The position numbers and the translations under genes were made by a program. 64,000 bases of DNA from positions 558,001-622,000 of the forward strand of contig NZ_FOWV01000001.1 in assembly GCF_900115545.1 (NCBI RefSeq). Reading direction: 5' to 3'. This document shows, in pieces, positions 21,364-30,258 of this stretch (its first letter is position 1; each line of letters starts with the position of its first letter). Below the pieces are notes generated by a model. The model saw nothing but the letters and a program-made list of their open reading frames with translations, was not told the DNA's origin and ran no database searches. Source of the DNA: Ralstonia sp. NFACC01. GTDB taxonomy: Bacteria > Pseudomonadota > Gammaproteobacteria > Burkholderiales > Burkholderiaceae.

Positions 21364-21699
21364 ATGCTGAACTGGGTCGAGTATCGGAAGGAATTGCTGG
21401 GTCGCATTGGCGAGATCGGTCAAATCACGCCGGATACGGTCAAGGGCTACAAGACGCTGTCGGCTGCGACGACGGGCAGTCTGGATGCAAAGACGCGCGA
21501 ACTGATCGCGCTGGCCGTGGCAGTGACCACACGTTGCGATGGCTGTATCACCGTGCACACCGCCGAGGCGATCAAGCATGGCGCAACCCATGAGGAGATT
21601 GCCGACGCGCTGAGCGTAGCGATTTCGCTCAATGCCGGGGCAGCGTTGGTGTACTCGGCGCGTGTCATGGACGCAGTGCAGGCCTACGAGAAGGCCTGA
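21364..21699 (+). CDS. Carboxymuconolactone decarboxylase / AhpD-like protein
   Basis: This 111-residue all-helical protein has the AhpD-type active-site motif RCDGCITVHTAEAIKHGAT (CxxC followed by His) and the family pattern TRELIALAVAVTTRC. Members are thiol-disulfide alkylhydroperoxidase-like enzymes, or true decarboxylases in the protocatechuate route. The CxxC and small size favour the AhpD-like redox branch. It is divergent from a cupin-AraC regulator, 114 bp away, which probably controls it. Confidence 0.85.
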   Translation: MLNWVEYRKELLGRIGEIGQITPDTVKGYKTLSAATTGSLDAKTRELIALAVAVTTRCDGCITVHTAEAIKHGATHEEIADALSVAISLNAGAALVYSARVMDAVQAYEKA

Positions 21700-21708
21700 C
21701 CGCGTTGG

Positions 21709-22674
21709 CTACCGTGCGATCCGCAGCCGGCAGGTCGCCTGCCGGGTCTCGCCAGGGGCGAGCAGGTGCAGGCCTTCGCCGTGGTGGATCGCATTCGGCA
21801 AGCCCATCCATGGTTCGACGCAGTAGAAGTCCGACGTGGCGTTTTCTGTCCAGGTGGTGATGGCGTGCCAGGGCACCGGCGCGCCGTCCACCTCGAAGCG
21901 AATACGCCGCCCGAGCGGCGCTTCCGCATGCGGCGGAATGACCAGCGTGGCTGCGCCGGCGTCATCGAGCAAGTGATATCGGTCTTGCAGGGCTGGGTCG
22001 TCTAGCTGGTAGGTCCCGCGCCCCGGCTCGGGTCTGTCGAGGCTGCCATCGGGCAGTTGGCGTGACAGCCTCGCTGACGGCATCAACAATTCGGTCGCGC
22101 CGCGCAGTGCATGCGGTAGCGCCAGGTAGAAATGATGGCCGGCGTAGAAGGGCATGGGCGCATGCGCGTCGCCTTCGTCCAGATGCTTGACGGAGAAGGT
22201 CGCCTCCAGCCCGTCGTCAATCAGCCGGTACGTCACGCGAAATTCGAAGGCGAATGGATAGCCTTGGTGCGTCTGGGGGCTGTCGCGCAGCAGTAAGACG
22301 ATGTGTGCGTCGCTTGCATCTTCCATTTCGAACGGCAGGTCGCGTGCAAAGCCGTGTTGCGGGAGCTCATGAAGTTGCCCGCGCGCGTCGCGCCAGCGGC
22401 CGACTTTGCCCTCCACAAAATGCCGGCCGATGAAGGGAAAGAGCAGCGGATTGCCGCCACGCACTTTGGCTGGATTTGTCCAATCGGCCGGTTCGGGCCA
22501 GAAGAGGATGTCTTCGCCGCGATGGCGCCAGCGCACCAGCCGGCCGCCGGCTTCCGGCGCGAGCAGCAGCATGGAGCCGTCAGCACGCGAGTCGCCGATG
22601 CGGATGAGTGTGCGATCCTGAAAGCGAGCGGTTGGCAGGTCGTGCATAGGTTGGGTGGAGTGACTTGTTGGCAT
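21709..22674 (-). CDS. Aldose 1-epimerase family protein (galactose mutarotase-like)
   Basis: This 321-residue beta-rich protein has family hallmarks: LLAPEAGGRLVRWRHRGEDI, NPLLFPFIGRH, LPQHGFARDLPFE (the conserved HGFAR), FYAGHHFYLALP and a late FYCVEPWMGLPNAIH. Aldose epimerases interconvert alpha and beta anomers of free or phosphorylated sugars. The start is either ATG 22674 or the in-frame ATG 27 bp later (MHDLPTARF); the longer form has a Ser/Thr/Pro-rich leader. No sugar operon adjoins it, so the preferred sugar cannot be told. Confidence 0.85.
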   Translation of the reverse strand: MPTSHSTQPMHDLPTARFQDRTLIRIGDSRADGSMLLLAPEAGGRLVRWRHRGEDILFWPEPADWTNPAKVRGGNPLLFPFIGRHFVEGKVGRWRDARGQLHELPQHGFARDLPFEMEDASDAHIVLLLRDSPQTHQGYPFAFEFRVTYRLIDDGLEATFSVKHLDEGDAHAPMPFYAGHHFYLALPHALRGATELLMPSARLSRQLPDGSLDRPEPGRGTYQLDDPALQDRYHLLDDAGAATLVIPPHAEAPLGRRIRFEVDGAPVPWHAITTWTENATSDFYCVEPWMGLPNAIHHGEGLHLLAPGETRQATCRLRIAR

Positions 22675-22721
22675 GGGAATCGCGTACTAGATTGTCAATG
22701 CGTTTTGCCCGGAGGGAAACC

Positions 22722-22859
22722 ATGTCCGTCAATTGCGTGCTGCCCGCACATACCGTTCCCCCGCCCGACGAGCCTTCGCCGCCGGGAATTCCCCCCGATC
22801 TGCCATCGCCCGATGAACCCCCGCCGCCGGTCGAACCACCGGAGCTGTCGCGGAAGTAA
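22722..22859 (+). CDS. Proline-rich microprotein
   Basis: A 45-residue frame from ATG 22722 has a strong Shine-Dalgarno (CCGGAGGGAAACC) directly upstream. The sequence is about 40 percent proline with repeating PPDEP/SPP units (HTVPPPDEPSPPGIPPDLP, then SPDEPPPPVEPPELSRK). It is acidic, with no membrane segment. The ribosome-binding site and codon-periodic repeats make it a credible gene. The function is unknown; extended Pro/Glu peptides often act as spacers or binding tails. Confidence 0.55.
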   Translation: MSVNCVLPAHTVPPPDEPSPPGIPPDLPSPDEPPPPVEPPELSRK

Positions 22860-22961
22860 TCTGCTGTTACCAATCGTCACAGCTTTGCGTGAAGCGGTTC
22901 GTAAGATAGCGCCAGTCCTCGCGCGACTGCGCGTTTCTACAACGACAATACGAGCCCAATC

Positions 22962-23333
22962 ATGTCGATTCTTCCGCGTCTGACCCTGTGCGCAGTGCTG
23001 GCGGCCTCCGTGGCCGGTTGTGTCGTGGCGCCACCGCAGCCCACGCGCACGGTGGTGGTGCGTGAGCCGGTTCCCGTCGCGGCACCGGTAGACCCGCGCG
23101 CACGCTTTGACCAGGTACAGGGCCGTCTTGCGGAAGAATTCCACCGTATCGACGTTCGCCAATCGCAGGGCTACATCGATCCGTACCGCGCTGACGGCCT
23201 GCGCGACCGCCTGCGCCGCATCCGCCAGGAAGCCAACGACATGGCCAGCCAGCATCGCGGCGGCTTGTCTGGCGATGAGCAGCACGCGCTGAACGACGAA
23301 CTCGGCGCCGTTTCGCACGACATCGGCCGCTAA
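22962..23333 (+). CDS. Lipoprotein of unknown function
   Basis: This 123-residue protein has a signal peptide ending in the lipobox SVAGC (Cys at residue 20), then a Pro/Val linker and a helical charged domain (RFDQVQGRLAEEFHRIDVRQ, RADGLRDRLRRIRQEANDMA). It is an outer- or inner-membrane anchored periplasmic protein. Asp is not at position +2 after the Cys (Val is), so outer-membrane sorting is expected by the usual rule. No named family is recognised. Confidence 0.75.
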   Translation: MSILPRLTLCAVLAASVAGCVVAPPQPTRTVVVREPVPVAAPVDPRARFDQVQGRLAEEFHRIDVRQSQGYIDPYRADGLRDRLRRIRQEANDMASQHRGGLSGDEQHALNDELGAVSHDIGR

Positions 23334-23356
23334 GCCGTCCTCTTCCCGGCCCCTCA

Positions 23357-23387
23357 TTCGCCGATGTTGCGTTGCAATATCGGCGAA
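23357..23387. terminator. Hairpin after the lipoprotein gene
   Basis: The 14-bp arms (23357-23370 and 23374-23387) pair with one G-U type mismatch around a GTT loop, 24 bp past the lipoprotein stop. No T-run follows, so it may be a weak or Rho-assisted terminator. Confidence 0.4.
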
Positions 23388-23505
23388 ATGCATTGTTGCG
23401 CGGCGTTGCGTGCGCAGCCGGCGGAAGCTGATACGCTTGCGTTCCTCCTGAGCGAGCAAGCCCGACACCGACGCGGCTTCCCGCGGCCGGTTCTGGCCTT
23501 GTGCC

Positions 23506-24579
23506 GTGCGAAAGATCATCCACTGCGACTGCGATTGTTTTTACGCTGCCATCGAAATGCGCGACGATCCGCGCCTAGTTGGCAAGCCGCTGGCCGTGGG
23601 TGGGCGGCCGGAGCGGCGCGGCGTGGTCGCAACCTGCAATTACGAGGCGCGCAAGTTTGGCATCCATTCGGCGATGCCCATGGCGCAGGCCGTCAAACGC
23701 TGTCCGGACTTGCTGATCGTGCCGCCGTCGATGGAAAAGTACCGCCAGGTCGCGCGCCAGATCTTTGCCATCTATCACGGCTACACGCCCTTGGTGGAGC
23801 CGCTCTCGCTGGACGAAGCGTACCTGGATGTGACCGACAGCCCCATGCTTGCGGGCAGCGGCACGCGCATCGCAGAAGACATCCGCCGCCGCGTGCGCGA
23901 AGAAATCGGCATTACCGTGTCGGCGGGCGTTGCGCCCAACAAGTTCATTGCCAAGATCGCCAGTGACTGGAACAAGCCCGATGGCCTGTTCGTCGTGCGG
24001 CCGGAGCAGATCGATGCGTTTGTTGCGGAGCTGCCCGTCGACCGCCTGTTCGGCGTCGGCAAGGTGACCGCTGCCAAGCTGCGCCGCCTGGGTGCGGAAA
24101 CCTGCGGCGACTTGCGCGCCTGGGGCACCGACCGCTTACAGCAGCATTTCGGCGTATTCGGTTTCCGGCTGCACGACCTTTGCCGCGGCATCGATCATCG
24201 GCAGGTGCAACCCTCGCAAGTCCGCAAGTCGGTCAGTGTGGAAGAAACCTACGCCACCGATCTGCGCACACTTGATGATTGCCAGCGCGAATTGATTGTC
24301 CTCGTCGAGCAGCTTGCCGCCCGCGTCGAGCGTGCCCGCGCAGGCAACATGATCCACAAAACCTACGTCAAGCTGCGTTTTGCCGATTTTCGTGGCACGA
24401 CAGTGGAATGCATCTCGCCCCAGGTGTCCTTGCCGGTGTTCTCCAAGCTGCTGGCTCAGGGGTTTGAACGCCGCGGCATTCCCGTGCGACTGCTCGGCGT
24501 GGGCGTGCGGCTATATGAGTCGGATGCGCATGCGCGCCAGCAACCGCTGTTTGCCGAAGACCTGGCCCGCACTGACTGA
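23506..24579 (+). CDS. dinB: DNA polymerase IV (Y-family translesion polymerase)
   Basis: This 357-residue protein starts at GTG 23506 (MRKIIHCDCDCFYAAIEMRD). Catalytic carboxylates lie in HCDCDCFYAAIE and in SLDEAYLDVTDS (about residue 100). A helix-hairpin-helix segment (VDRLFGVGKVTAAKLRRLGA) and the little-finger domain follow. The C-terminus carries QQPLFAED, a beta-clamp binding motif. The enzyme copies damaged templates at low fidelity. No clear CTGT-N8-ACAG LexA box is visible in the 170 bp upstream, unlike the locus at 17.9 kb. The length is normal for the family. Confidence 0.95.
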   Translation: MRKIIHCDCDCFYAAIEMRDDPRLVGKPLAVGGRPERRGVVATCNYEARKFGIHSAMPMAQAVKRCPDLLIVPPSMEKYRQVARQIFAIYHGYTPLVEPLSLDEAYLDVTDSPMLAGSGTRIAEDIRRRVREEIGITVSAGVAPNKFIAKIASDWNKPDGLFVVRPEQIDAFVAELPVDRLFGVGKVTAAKLRRLGAETCGDLRAWGTDRLQQHFGVFGFRLHDLCRGIDHRQVQPSQVRKSVSVEETYATDLRTLDDCQRELIVLVEQLAARVERARAGNMIHKTYVKLRFADFRGTTVECISPQVSLPVFSKLLAQGFERRGIPVRLLGVGVRLYESDAHARQQPLFAEDLARTD

Positions 24580-24770
24580 GATTGAACCGGCCGAGCCGGC
24601 AATCGGATACGAATTGTCCTATTTTCCTGTCTGCATGACGGCGATAGAAGGGCGGAATGTCGCCAGCGGGTAGAATGCCCGCTTTTTTGCATAATCCGCC
24701 GCCGCGCACCACACGTGCGCGACAGTGCATGCCGTCACATTCGGCAGCACGCAGACAGGAGACGCAGTCA

Positions 24771-26201
24771 ATGAGTTTGTTTCGTACCAAAAACGTGGAT
24801 CACATGATCCGCACGGGTCACAGCAATACCGGCCTGAAGAAAGTCCTCGGGCCCCTGGACCTGACGTTCCTGGGCGTCGGCGCCATCATCGGCACCGGCA
24901 TCTTCGTGCTTACCGGCACTGGCGCGCTGACCGCAGGACCGGCGCTAACGTTGTCCTTCATCGTCGCAGCGCTCGCCTGCGGATTTGCCGCGCTGTGCTA
25001 CGCCGAATTCGCCTCGACCATTCCCGTGTCGGGCTCCATCTATACATATGCCTACGCCACGATGGGCGAGCTGGTCGCCTGGATCATCGGCTGGGATCTG
25101 ATGCTCGAATATGGCTTGGCCACATCCGCTGTTTCGGTGGGTTGGTCCGGCTATTTCCAATCGCTGCTGTCTGGCTTCGGCCTTCATCTGCCTGTGGCGC
25201 TCACCGCTGCACCGGGTGCAATTCCGGGCGTGCAGACGCTGTTCAACCTGCCGGCGCTGGTGATCATGCTGCTGATCACGACGCTGCTGTCGTTCGGCAT
25301 TCGCGAATCGGCGCGCGCCAACAACATCATGGTCGCAATCAAGGTGACGGTGGTGCTGCTGTTTATCGTCGTGGGCGTGCGCCATGTGCAGCCCGCCAAC
25401 TGGCAGCCGTTTATGCCGTTCGGCATGGAAGGCGTGTTCGGCGCGGCGGCCATCGTGTTCTTCGCCTTCATCGGTTTCGATGCGGTGACGTCCGCGGCCG
25501 AAGAGGTGCGCAATCCCAAGCGCGACTTGCCGATCGGCATCATTGGTTCGCTGGCGGTCTGCACGATTCTCTATGTGCTTGTGGCCGCCATCATGACGGG
25601 CATCGTGCCGTTCGCGAAGTTTGCGGGCGTGGATCACCCCGTGTCGCTGGCGTTGCAGATGGCCGGTGAAGGCTGGGTGGCGGGCTTTGTCGATCTGGGT
25701 GCCATCATCGGCATGACGACCGTGATTCTGGTGATGGCGTATGGCCAGACCCGCATCATCTTCGCCATGTCGCGCGACGGGCTACTGCCCAAGCGCTTGT
25801 CGCACATCCATCCGCGCTTTGCGACGCCGTTTCTGAACACCTGGGTGGTGGGCATCGTCTTCGCTGTGATCGCTGCATTCGTGCCGCTGAATGTGTTGGC
25901 AGAACTGATCAACATTGGCACGCTGGCGGCGTTCTCGCTGATCGCCGTTGCCGTGTTGGTGCTGCGTCGCACGCGTCCGGACTTGCATCGTGGCTTCCGT
26001 TGCCCCGGCGTGCCGGTGGTGCCGCTGCTGGCCATCGGCATGTGCCTGTTCCTGATGGGCCACCTGCAGGCCGTTACCTGGATCGCCTTTGTGGTGTGGG
26101 TTGCGATCGGCTTGCTGGTGTACTTCGGGTATGCGCGTCGTCGTTCGCTGCTGCACACGTCGGAACATGGCGCTGCGCCGGTTTCCGAAACCGTGCTCTG
26201 A
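24771..26201 (+). CDS. APC-family amino-acid permease
   Basis: This 476-residue inner-membrane transporter has about 12 to 14 hydrophobic segments. It opens LKKVLGPLDLTFLGVGAIIG then TGIFVLTGTGAL, the conserved first helix of cationic amino acid/APC transporters. FFAFIGFDAVTSAAEEVRNP, also diagnostic of the CAT/YfnA branch, follows. It likely imports cationic or other amino acids by proton symport. ATG 24771 is supported by ACAGGAGACG upstream and the usual N-terminus MSLFRTKNVDHM. It stands alone; a long hairpin lies 67 bp after the stop. Confidence 0.88.
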   Translation: MSLFRTKNVDHMIRTGHSNTGLKKVLGPLDLTFLGVGAIIGTGIFVLTGTGALTAGPALTLSFIVAALACGFAALCYAEFASTIPVSGSIYTYAYATMGELVAWIIGWDLMLEYGLATSAVSVGWSGYFQSLLSGFGLHLPVALTAAPGAIPGVQTLFNLPALVIMLLITTLLSFGIRESARANNIMVAIKVTVVLLFIVVGVRHVQPANWQPFMPFGMEGVFGAAAIVFFAFIGFDAVTSAAEEVRNPKRDLPIGIIGSLAVCTILYVLVAAIMTGIVPFAKFAGVDHPVSLALQMAGEGWVAGFVDLGAIIGMTTVILVMAYGQTRIIFAMSRDGLLPKRLSHIHPRFATPFLNTWVVGIVFAVIAAFVPLNVLAELINIGTLAAFSLIAVAVLVLRRTRPDLHRGFRCPGVPVVPLLAIGMCLFLMGHLQAVTWIAFVVWVAIGLLVYFGYARRRSLLHTSEHGAAPVSETVL

Positions 26202-26741
26202 CCAAGAAGGGCGCATCCATTCCCTGACGACATGGCTGCGACGCGGTCAAACATTGTCGTTCGAATCGCCGACTGAGGGGTGTGAGTGGTTTTCCCCTCA
26301 GTCGGCGCGCAACTATTACAACGTCGATGTATTGCGTTCAACCCGCGCGCTTTTTGGCGAGGGTTCCAACGCATTCCGCGCTGACATCGACATGTCGCAA
26401 ACCATGTGGTTGCATTGGCAGGCACACTTTGGCTGTTCGTCCGGCACGCGCCTTGCGTGTGGCTTCCGCTTTGCTCAAATTGGCAAGCGCGCGGCCCTGA
26501 CAAAAAAGCATAGCTGCGACGAAGAGGCGCGCGAGGCCTGATGCCGCCTGGGATAGCGGCGTCAAGCCACCATTCAACGGCTGCGATGCTACAAATGACG
26601 CTCGCACGTGCATCGCAAGCTGTGGTTAAAATGATTTATGCAGCCAGACACGATGTCTGACGAAACCTTGCCGGCCCCCCCGCAAAGTTTCCACGCAACA
26701 GCGTGTGCGTTGTTGTCCATTGCAATCGGAGGGCTTTGACG
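26202..26741. other. 540-bp intergenic region with one long hairpin
   Basis: No credible gene is seen on either strand. A perfect 13-bp inverted repeat (26268-26280 and 26294-26306, arms GCCGACTGAGGGG/CCCCTCAGTCGGC) could terminate the permease transcript, although no T-run follows. The last part, before 26742, carries the Shine-Dalgarno GGAGGGC of the DUF1488 gene. Confidence 0.5.
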
Positions 26742-27032
26742 ATGGAAATCAAGTTCGAAAAGAAAGAGGCGTACGACATCAACAACGAAGGCCTGCTGTT
26801 CGACGCACTGGTCGACGGTGAAAAGGTGACTTGCGTGGCAACGCGTGAGGCGCTTTGGGAAGGCCTGGAAGGTGATCAGGTGTTGTCGCTTCAGGCAGCC
26901 TTCGAGGCTGGCCAAGAGCGGATCCAGGATGCCGCCCGCGTACTCATTGCAGACGGCGTGCAGCGATCTCATGGATTAGATGATTTGCCGCAACCGGTCG
27001 TGGTCAAGCGCGCGCATATTGCCGTGGCCTGA
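26742..27032 (+). CDS. DUF1488 family protein
   Basis: This 96-residue protein, MEIKFEKKEAYDINNEGLLF onwards, has VDGEKVTCVATREALWEGL and then a helical half, the usual DUF1488 arrangement (short cytoplasmic proteins of unknown role in proteobacteria). ATG 26742 is preceded by GGAGGGC 15 bp upstream and gives the family N-terminus. A strong terminator follows at 27107-27133, so it is a single-gene unit. Confidence 0.75.
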   Translation: MEIKFEKKEAYDINNEGLLFDALVDGEKVTCVATREALWEGLEGDQVLSLQAAFEAGQERIQDAARVLIADGVQRSHGLDDLPQPVVVKRAHIAVA

Positions 27033-27106
27033 GTCTGATCGATTGCTCCCGTAGACATCGGCGTGCCCGATGCCTCTGCATGGCGGACACATCGTCCGCC
27101 GCCTGA

Positions 27107-27133
27107 AAAGCCGGTCCGCGTGACCGGCTTTTT
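27107..27133 (+). terminator. Rho-independent terminator after the DUF1488 gene
   Basis: Perfect 10-bp arms AAAGCCGGTC (27107-27116) and GACCGGCTTT (27122-27131) have a 5-nt loop and a T-run. It insulates the hpa promoter from upstream transcription. Confidence 0.9.
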
Positions 27134-27155
27134 CATTGCGCCTCAGTTTCCCGAC

Positions 27156-27196
27156 TTGACAGGGCCGCAATCCAATCAGATGATTAACATGTTAAT
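27156..27196 (+). promoter_or_regulatory. hpa operon promoter with palindromic operator (probable HpaR site)
   Basis: TTGACA (-35, 27156-27161) lies upstream of a perfect 14-bp palindrome ATTAACATGTTAAT (27183-27196). A poor -10 (GATGAT, 27179-27184) overlaps the palindrome. AT-rich palindromes of this form are typical MarR-family operators. The only MarR gene nearby is hpaR at the far end of the cluster, so repression by HpaR with relief by pathway compounds is inferred. Confidence 0.7.
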
Positions 27197-27219
27197 TATA
27201 TGAGAGGGCAGGAGACACC

Positions 27220-27969
27220 ATGCTGCGAGGCAGAGTGATATTGCCGCAGGGGCAAGTCGTGGAGCGGGTGTTCGCATCCGCGGCAGAGCCTGCTGTTTCC
27301 TTGCGTTGGCTGCCGCCGGTCGAAGGTACCGTGGTCGGCGCGTTGCTGAACTACCGCGGCGAACTGGATGCGCTGGGCGACGCGCTATCTGCACCGCCTT
27401 ACCAGGCCCCGCCCAAGGCGCCCATCCTGTATCTCAAGCCGGCTAACACGCGCATTGGCCATGACCACGATGTTGCTCTGCCGGCAGACGTGGATGGCGT
27501 TTGGGCCGGTGCTTGCCTGGGAGTGGTGATCGGTCGTACCGCCACGGGCGTGCCAGCGCTGCAGGCCGCCAATTTCATCGCCGGCTACACCGTCGTCAAC
27601 GACCTGACCGTGCCGCATGCGAGCTACTATCGCCCGGCGATCCGCCACAAGTGCCGCGATGGCTTTTGCCCGATGGGACCATGGATGGTCGACCGCGAAG
27701 ATGTGCTCGACGCCGATGCGCTTGATATCACCGTGCGCATCAACGGTGAGATCAAACAGCGTGCAAACACGTCGACGCTGGTGCGGCCCGTCGCCCAACT
27801 GCTCGCCGACGTGACGGCATTCATGACGCTTGAAGCAGGCGATGTGCTGCTCGTTGGCATGCCGGAGAATCCGCCGCTGGCGCGCGCAGGGGATCGCATC
27901 GATATCGACATCGCCCACATTGGCACGCTGACGACGACGTTGATCCGCCAATCGGAGGTTTCGCGATGA
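27220..27969 (+). CDS. hpaG1: 4-hydroxyphenylacetate degradation isomerase/decarboxylase, first subunit
   Basis: This 249-residue fumarylacetoacetate-hydrolase-fold protein has FIAGYTVVNDLTVPHASYYR, KCRDGFCPMGPWMVDREDV and MTLEAGDVLLVGMPENPP. It is the decarboxylase-type half of HpaG, acting on 5-oxopent-3-ene-1,2,5-tricarboxylate in the homoprotocatechuate meta pathway. In Escherichia coli the two halves are fused; here they are separate genes overlapping by 4 bp. A strong Shine-Dalgarno (GGCAGGAG) precedes ATG 27220. It is the first gene after the HpaR-type operator. Confidence 0.88.
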   Translation: MLRGRVILPQGQVVERVFASAAEPAVSLRWLPPVEGTVVGALLNYRGELDALGDALSAPPYQAPPKAPILYLKPANTRIGHDHDVALPADVDGVWAGACLGVVIGRTATGVPALQAANFIAGYTVVNDLTVPHASYYRPAIRHKCRDGFCPMGPWMVDREDVLDADALDITVRINGEIKQRANTSTLVRPVAQLLADVTAFMTLEAGDVLLVGMPENPPLARAGDRIDIDIAHIGTLTTTLIRQSEVSR

Positions 27970-28736
27970 AACACGCGCGTATTGCCTATGACGGCGCGAT
28001 CCATCTCGCCACCGCCATGCCCGGCGACGACACCCGCCTGCGACTGGCCGACGGCCGTGTTTTGCGCGAAACCGAGGGCGTCTGGCTGCCGCCGGTGGAA
28101 CCCCGCACCGCCTTCGCGCTGGGCCTGAACTACGCCGACCACGCCAAGGAGCTGGCCTTCAAAGCGCCCGAGGAGCCGCTCGCTTTCCTGAAAGGGCCAA
28201 ATACGCTGATCGGCCATCGCGCCCATACCGTGCGCCCCGCTGGCGTTGCGTTCATGCATTACGAATGCGAGTTGGTCGTGGTCATCGGCAAGACCGTGCG
28301 TAATGTGCCGCGCGAGCATGCCTATGACTACGTGGCCGGATATACGATGGCCAACGACTACGCCATCCGCGACTATCTCGAGAACTATTACCGCCCGAAT
28401 CTGCGCGTGAAAAGCCGCGACACCTGCACGCCCATCGGGCCGTGGCTGGTAGACCGAGACGATGTGCCAGACCCGATGAATCTCGCGCTACGCACCACCG
28501 TCAACGGCCGAGTCACGCAAGAGGGCAACACGCGCGACATGATCTTCGACGTTCCTGCCTTGATAGCGTGGTTCTCCAGCTTCATGACGCTCAGCCCCGG
28601 CGACATGATTTTGACTGGCACGCCGGAGGGCTTGGCCGACACGCAACCCGGCGACGAAGTCATCACAGAAATTGAAGGCATCGGCAGGCTGGTGAGCACC
28701 ATCGTTGCCGAAGAACCGAACCAGGAGCCCGCATGA
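27966..28736 (+). CDS. hpaG2: 4-hydroxyphenylacetate degradation isomerase/decarboxylase, second subunit
   Basis: This 256-residue protein of the same fold has ALGLNYADHAKELAFKAPEE, YECELVVVIGKTVRNVPREH (metal-binding E-x-E type residues), YVAGYTMANDYAIRDYLENY and ILTGTPEGLADTQPGDEV. It represents the isomerase half of HpaG, handling 2-hydroxyhepta-2,4-diene-1,7-dioate. ATG 27966 overlaps the hpaG1 stop and its own stop overlaps the hpaE start, so the three genes are tightly coupled. Confidence 0.88.
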   Translation: MKHARIAYDGAIHLATAMPGDDTRLRLADGRVLRETEGVWLPPVEPRTAFALGLNYADHAKELAFKAPEEPLAFLKGPNTLIGHRAHTVRPAGVAFMHYECELVVVIGKTVRNVPREHAYDYVAGYTMANDYAIRDYLENYYRPNLRVKSRDTCTPIGPWLVDRDDVPDPMNLALRTTVNGRVTQEGNTRDMIFDVPALIAWFSSFMTLSPGDMILTGTPEGLADTQPGDEVITEIEGIGRLVSTIVAEEPNQEPA

Positions 28737-30214
28737 GCGCCGTCAACATGGACCCTGTCAAGCATTGGATCGATGGCCGTCAGGTCGACAGCGTGGAGCG
28801 TTTCATCACGACTAACCCGGCAACGGGCGAGGCCATCGTCGAGGTGGCGTCAGGCGGTGAAGCCGAGATCAACGCGGCGGTAGCGGCAGCCAAGGCAGCA
28901 TTTCCGGCCTGGGCCAACACGCCGGCCAAGCAGCGCGCCAAGCTGATGCGCCGACTGGGCGAGCTGATCGAGCAGAACGTGCCGCACCTGGCCGCGCTGG
29001 AGACGATGGACACCGGCCTGCCGATCGCGCAGACGAGCAAGCAGCTCATTCCGCGCGCTTCCGAGAACTTCCATTTCTTCGCCGAGGTGTGCACGCAGGT
29101 CAACGGCCGCACGTATCCGGTGGATGATCAGATGCTGAATTACACGCTGTATCAGCCGGTGGGCGTGTGCGCGTTGATCTCGCCTTGGAACGTGCCGTTC
29201 ATGACGGCCACCTGGAAGGTCGCGCCGTGCCTGGCGCTGGGCAATACGGCCGTGCTGAAGATGTCGGAACTGTCGCCGCTGACAGCGGATCAACTCGGTC
29301 GCCTGGCGCTGGAAGCCGGTATTCCGCCGGGTGTGCTGAACGTGGTGCAAGGCTACGGCGCGACTGCCGGCGACGCACTAGTGCGCCATCCAGATGTGCG
29401 GGTGGTGTCGTTTACGGGCGGCACGACGACCGGCAAGCGGATCATGGAGCGTGCCGGTCTGAAGAAATTCTCGATGGAGCTGGGCGGCAAATCGCCCGTG
29501 CTCGTCTTCGATGATGCGGACCTGGACCGCGCGCTGGATGCGTCGCTGTTCACCATCTTCTCGATCAACGGCGAGCGCTGCACGGCCGGTTCGCGCATCT
29601 TCGTGCAAGAGAGCGTCTACGACGATTTCGTACGCAAGTTTGCCGAGCGTGCCAAGCGGCTTGTGGTGGGCGATCCAGCGGACGAGAAGACCCATGTCGG
29701 CTCGATGATCACGCGCGCGCATTGGGAGAAGGTCACGGGCTACATCCGCCTGGGCGAGCAGGAGGGCGCGAAGATTCTCGCCGGCGGCGCGGAAAAGCCC
29801 GCAGGCCTTCCCGACCACCTCAAGAACGGCAACTTCGTCGCGCCCACGGTGCTGGCCAACGTCGACAACCGTATGCGAGTCGCCCAGGAGGAGATCTTTG
29901 GCCCGGTGGCTTGCCTGATCCCGTTCAAGGACGAGGCCGATGGCCTGAAACTCGCCAATGACGTGGAATACGGTCTGGCCTCGTACATCTGGACGCAGAA
30001 CGTCGGCAAAGTGCACCGTGTGGCGCGCGGTATCGAGGCCGGCATGGTGTTCGTCAATAGCCAGAATGTGCGCGACTTGCGTCAGCCTTTCGGCGGTGTC
30101 AAAGCGTCCGGTACGGGGCGTGAGGGCGGCGAGTACAGTCTGGAGGTGTTTGCCGAAATCAAGAACGTCTGTATCTCGATGGGCAGCCACCATATCCCGC
30201 GCTGGGGCGTTTGA
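28733..30214 (+). CDS. hpaE: 5-carboxymethyl-2-hydroxymuconate semialdehyde dehydrogenase
   Basis: This 493-residue NAD-dependent aldehyde dehydrogenase has FTGGTTTGKRIMERAGLKKF, the catalytic Glu in MELGGKSPVLVFDDADLD and the nucleophile Cys in SINGERCTAGSRIFVQ. APTVLANVDNRMRVAQEEIF and the closing GVKASGTGREGGEYSLEVF are also present. It oxidises the ring-cleavage semialdehyde to 5-carboxymethyl-2-hydroxymuconate. The length is normal for the family. It overlaps hpaG2 by 4 bp and is followed by hpaD after 44 bp. Confidence 0.93.
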   Translation: MSAVNMDPVKHWIDGRQVDSVERFITTNPATGEAIVEVASGGEAEINAAVAAAKAAFPAWANTPAKQRAKLMRRLGELIEQNVPHLAALETMDTGLPIAQTSKQLIPRASENFHFFAEVCTQVNGRTYPVDDQMLNYTLYQPVGVCALISPWNVPFMTATWKVAPCLALGNTAVLKMSELSPLTADQLGRLALEAGIPPGVLNVVQGYGATAGDALVRHPDVRVVSFTGGTTTGKRIMERAGLKKFSMELGGKSPVLVFDDADLDRALDASLFTIFSINGERCTAGSRIFVQESVYDDFVRKFAERAKRLVVGDPADEKTHVGSMITRAHWEKVTGYIRLGEQEGAKILAGGAEKPAGLPDHLKNGNFVAPTVLANVDNRMRVAQEEIFGPVACLIPFKDEADGLKLANDVEYGLASYIWTQNVGKVHRVARGIEAGMVFVNSQNVRDLRQPFGGVKASGTGREGGEYSLEVFAEIKNVCISMGSHHIPRWGV

Positions 30215-30258
30215 CGCGCCGCCGGTCACACCACACAACAAGGGCGGAAGGAGACACC

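Noticed and set aside
23334-23505. Possible LexA box upstream of dinB
   Set aside because: I looked for CTGT-N8-ACAG and found none. The only dyad is a hairpin better read as a terminator of the lipoprotein gene.
26089-26613. Open frames after the amino-acid permease on both strands
   Set aside because: No start signal, no family resemblance, and they overlap the stop region and a hairpin. Treated as intergenic.
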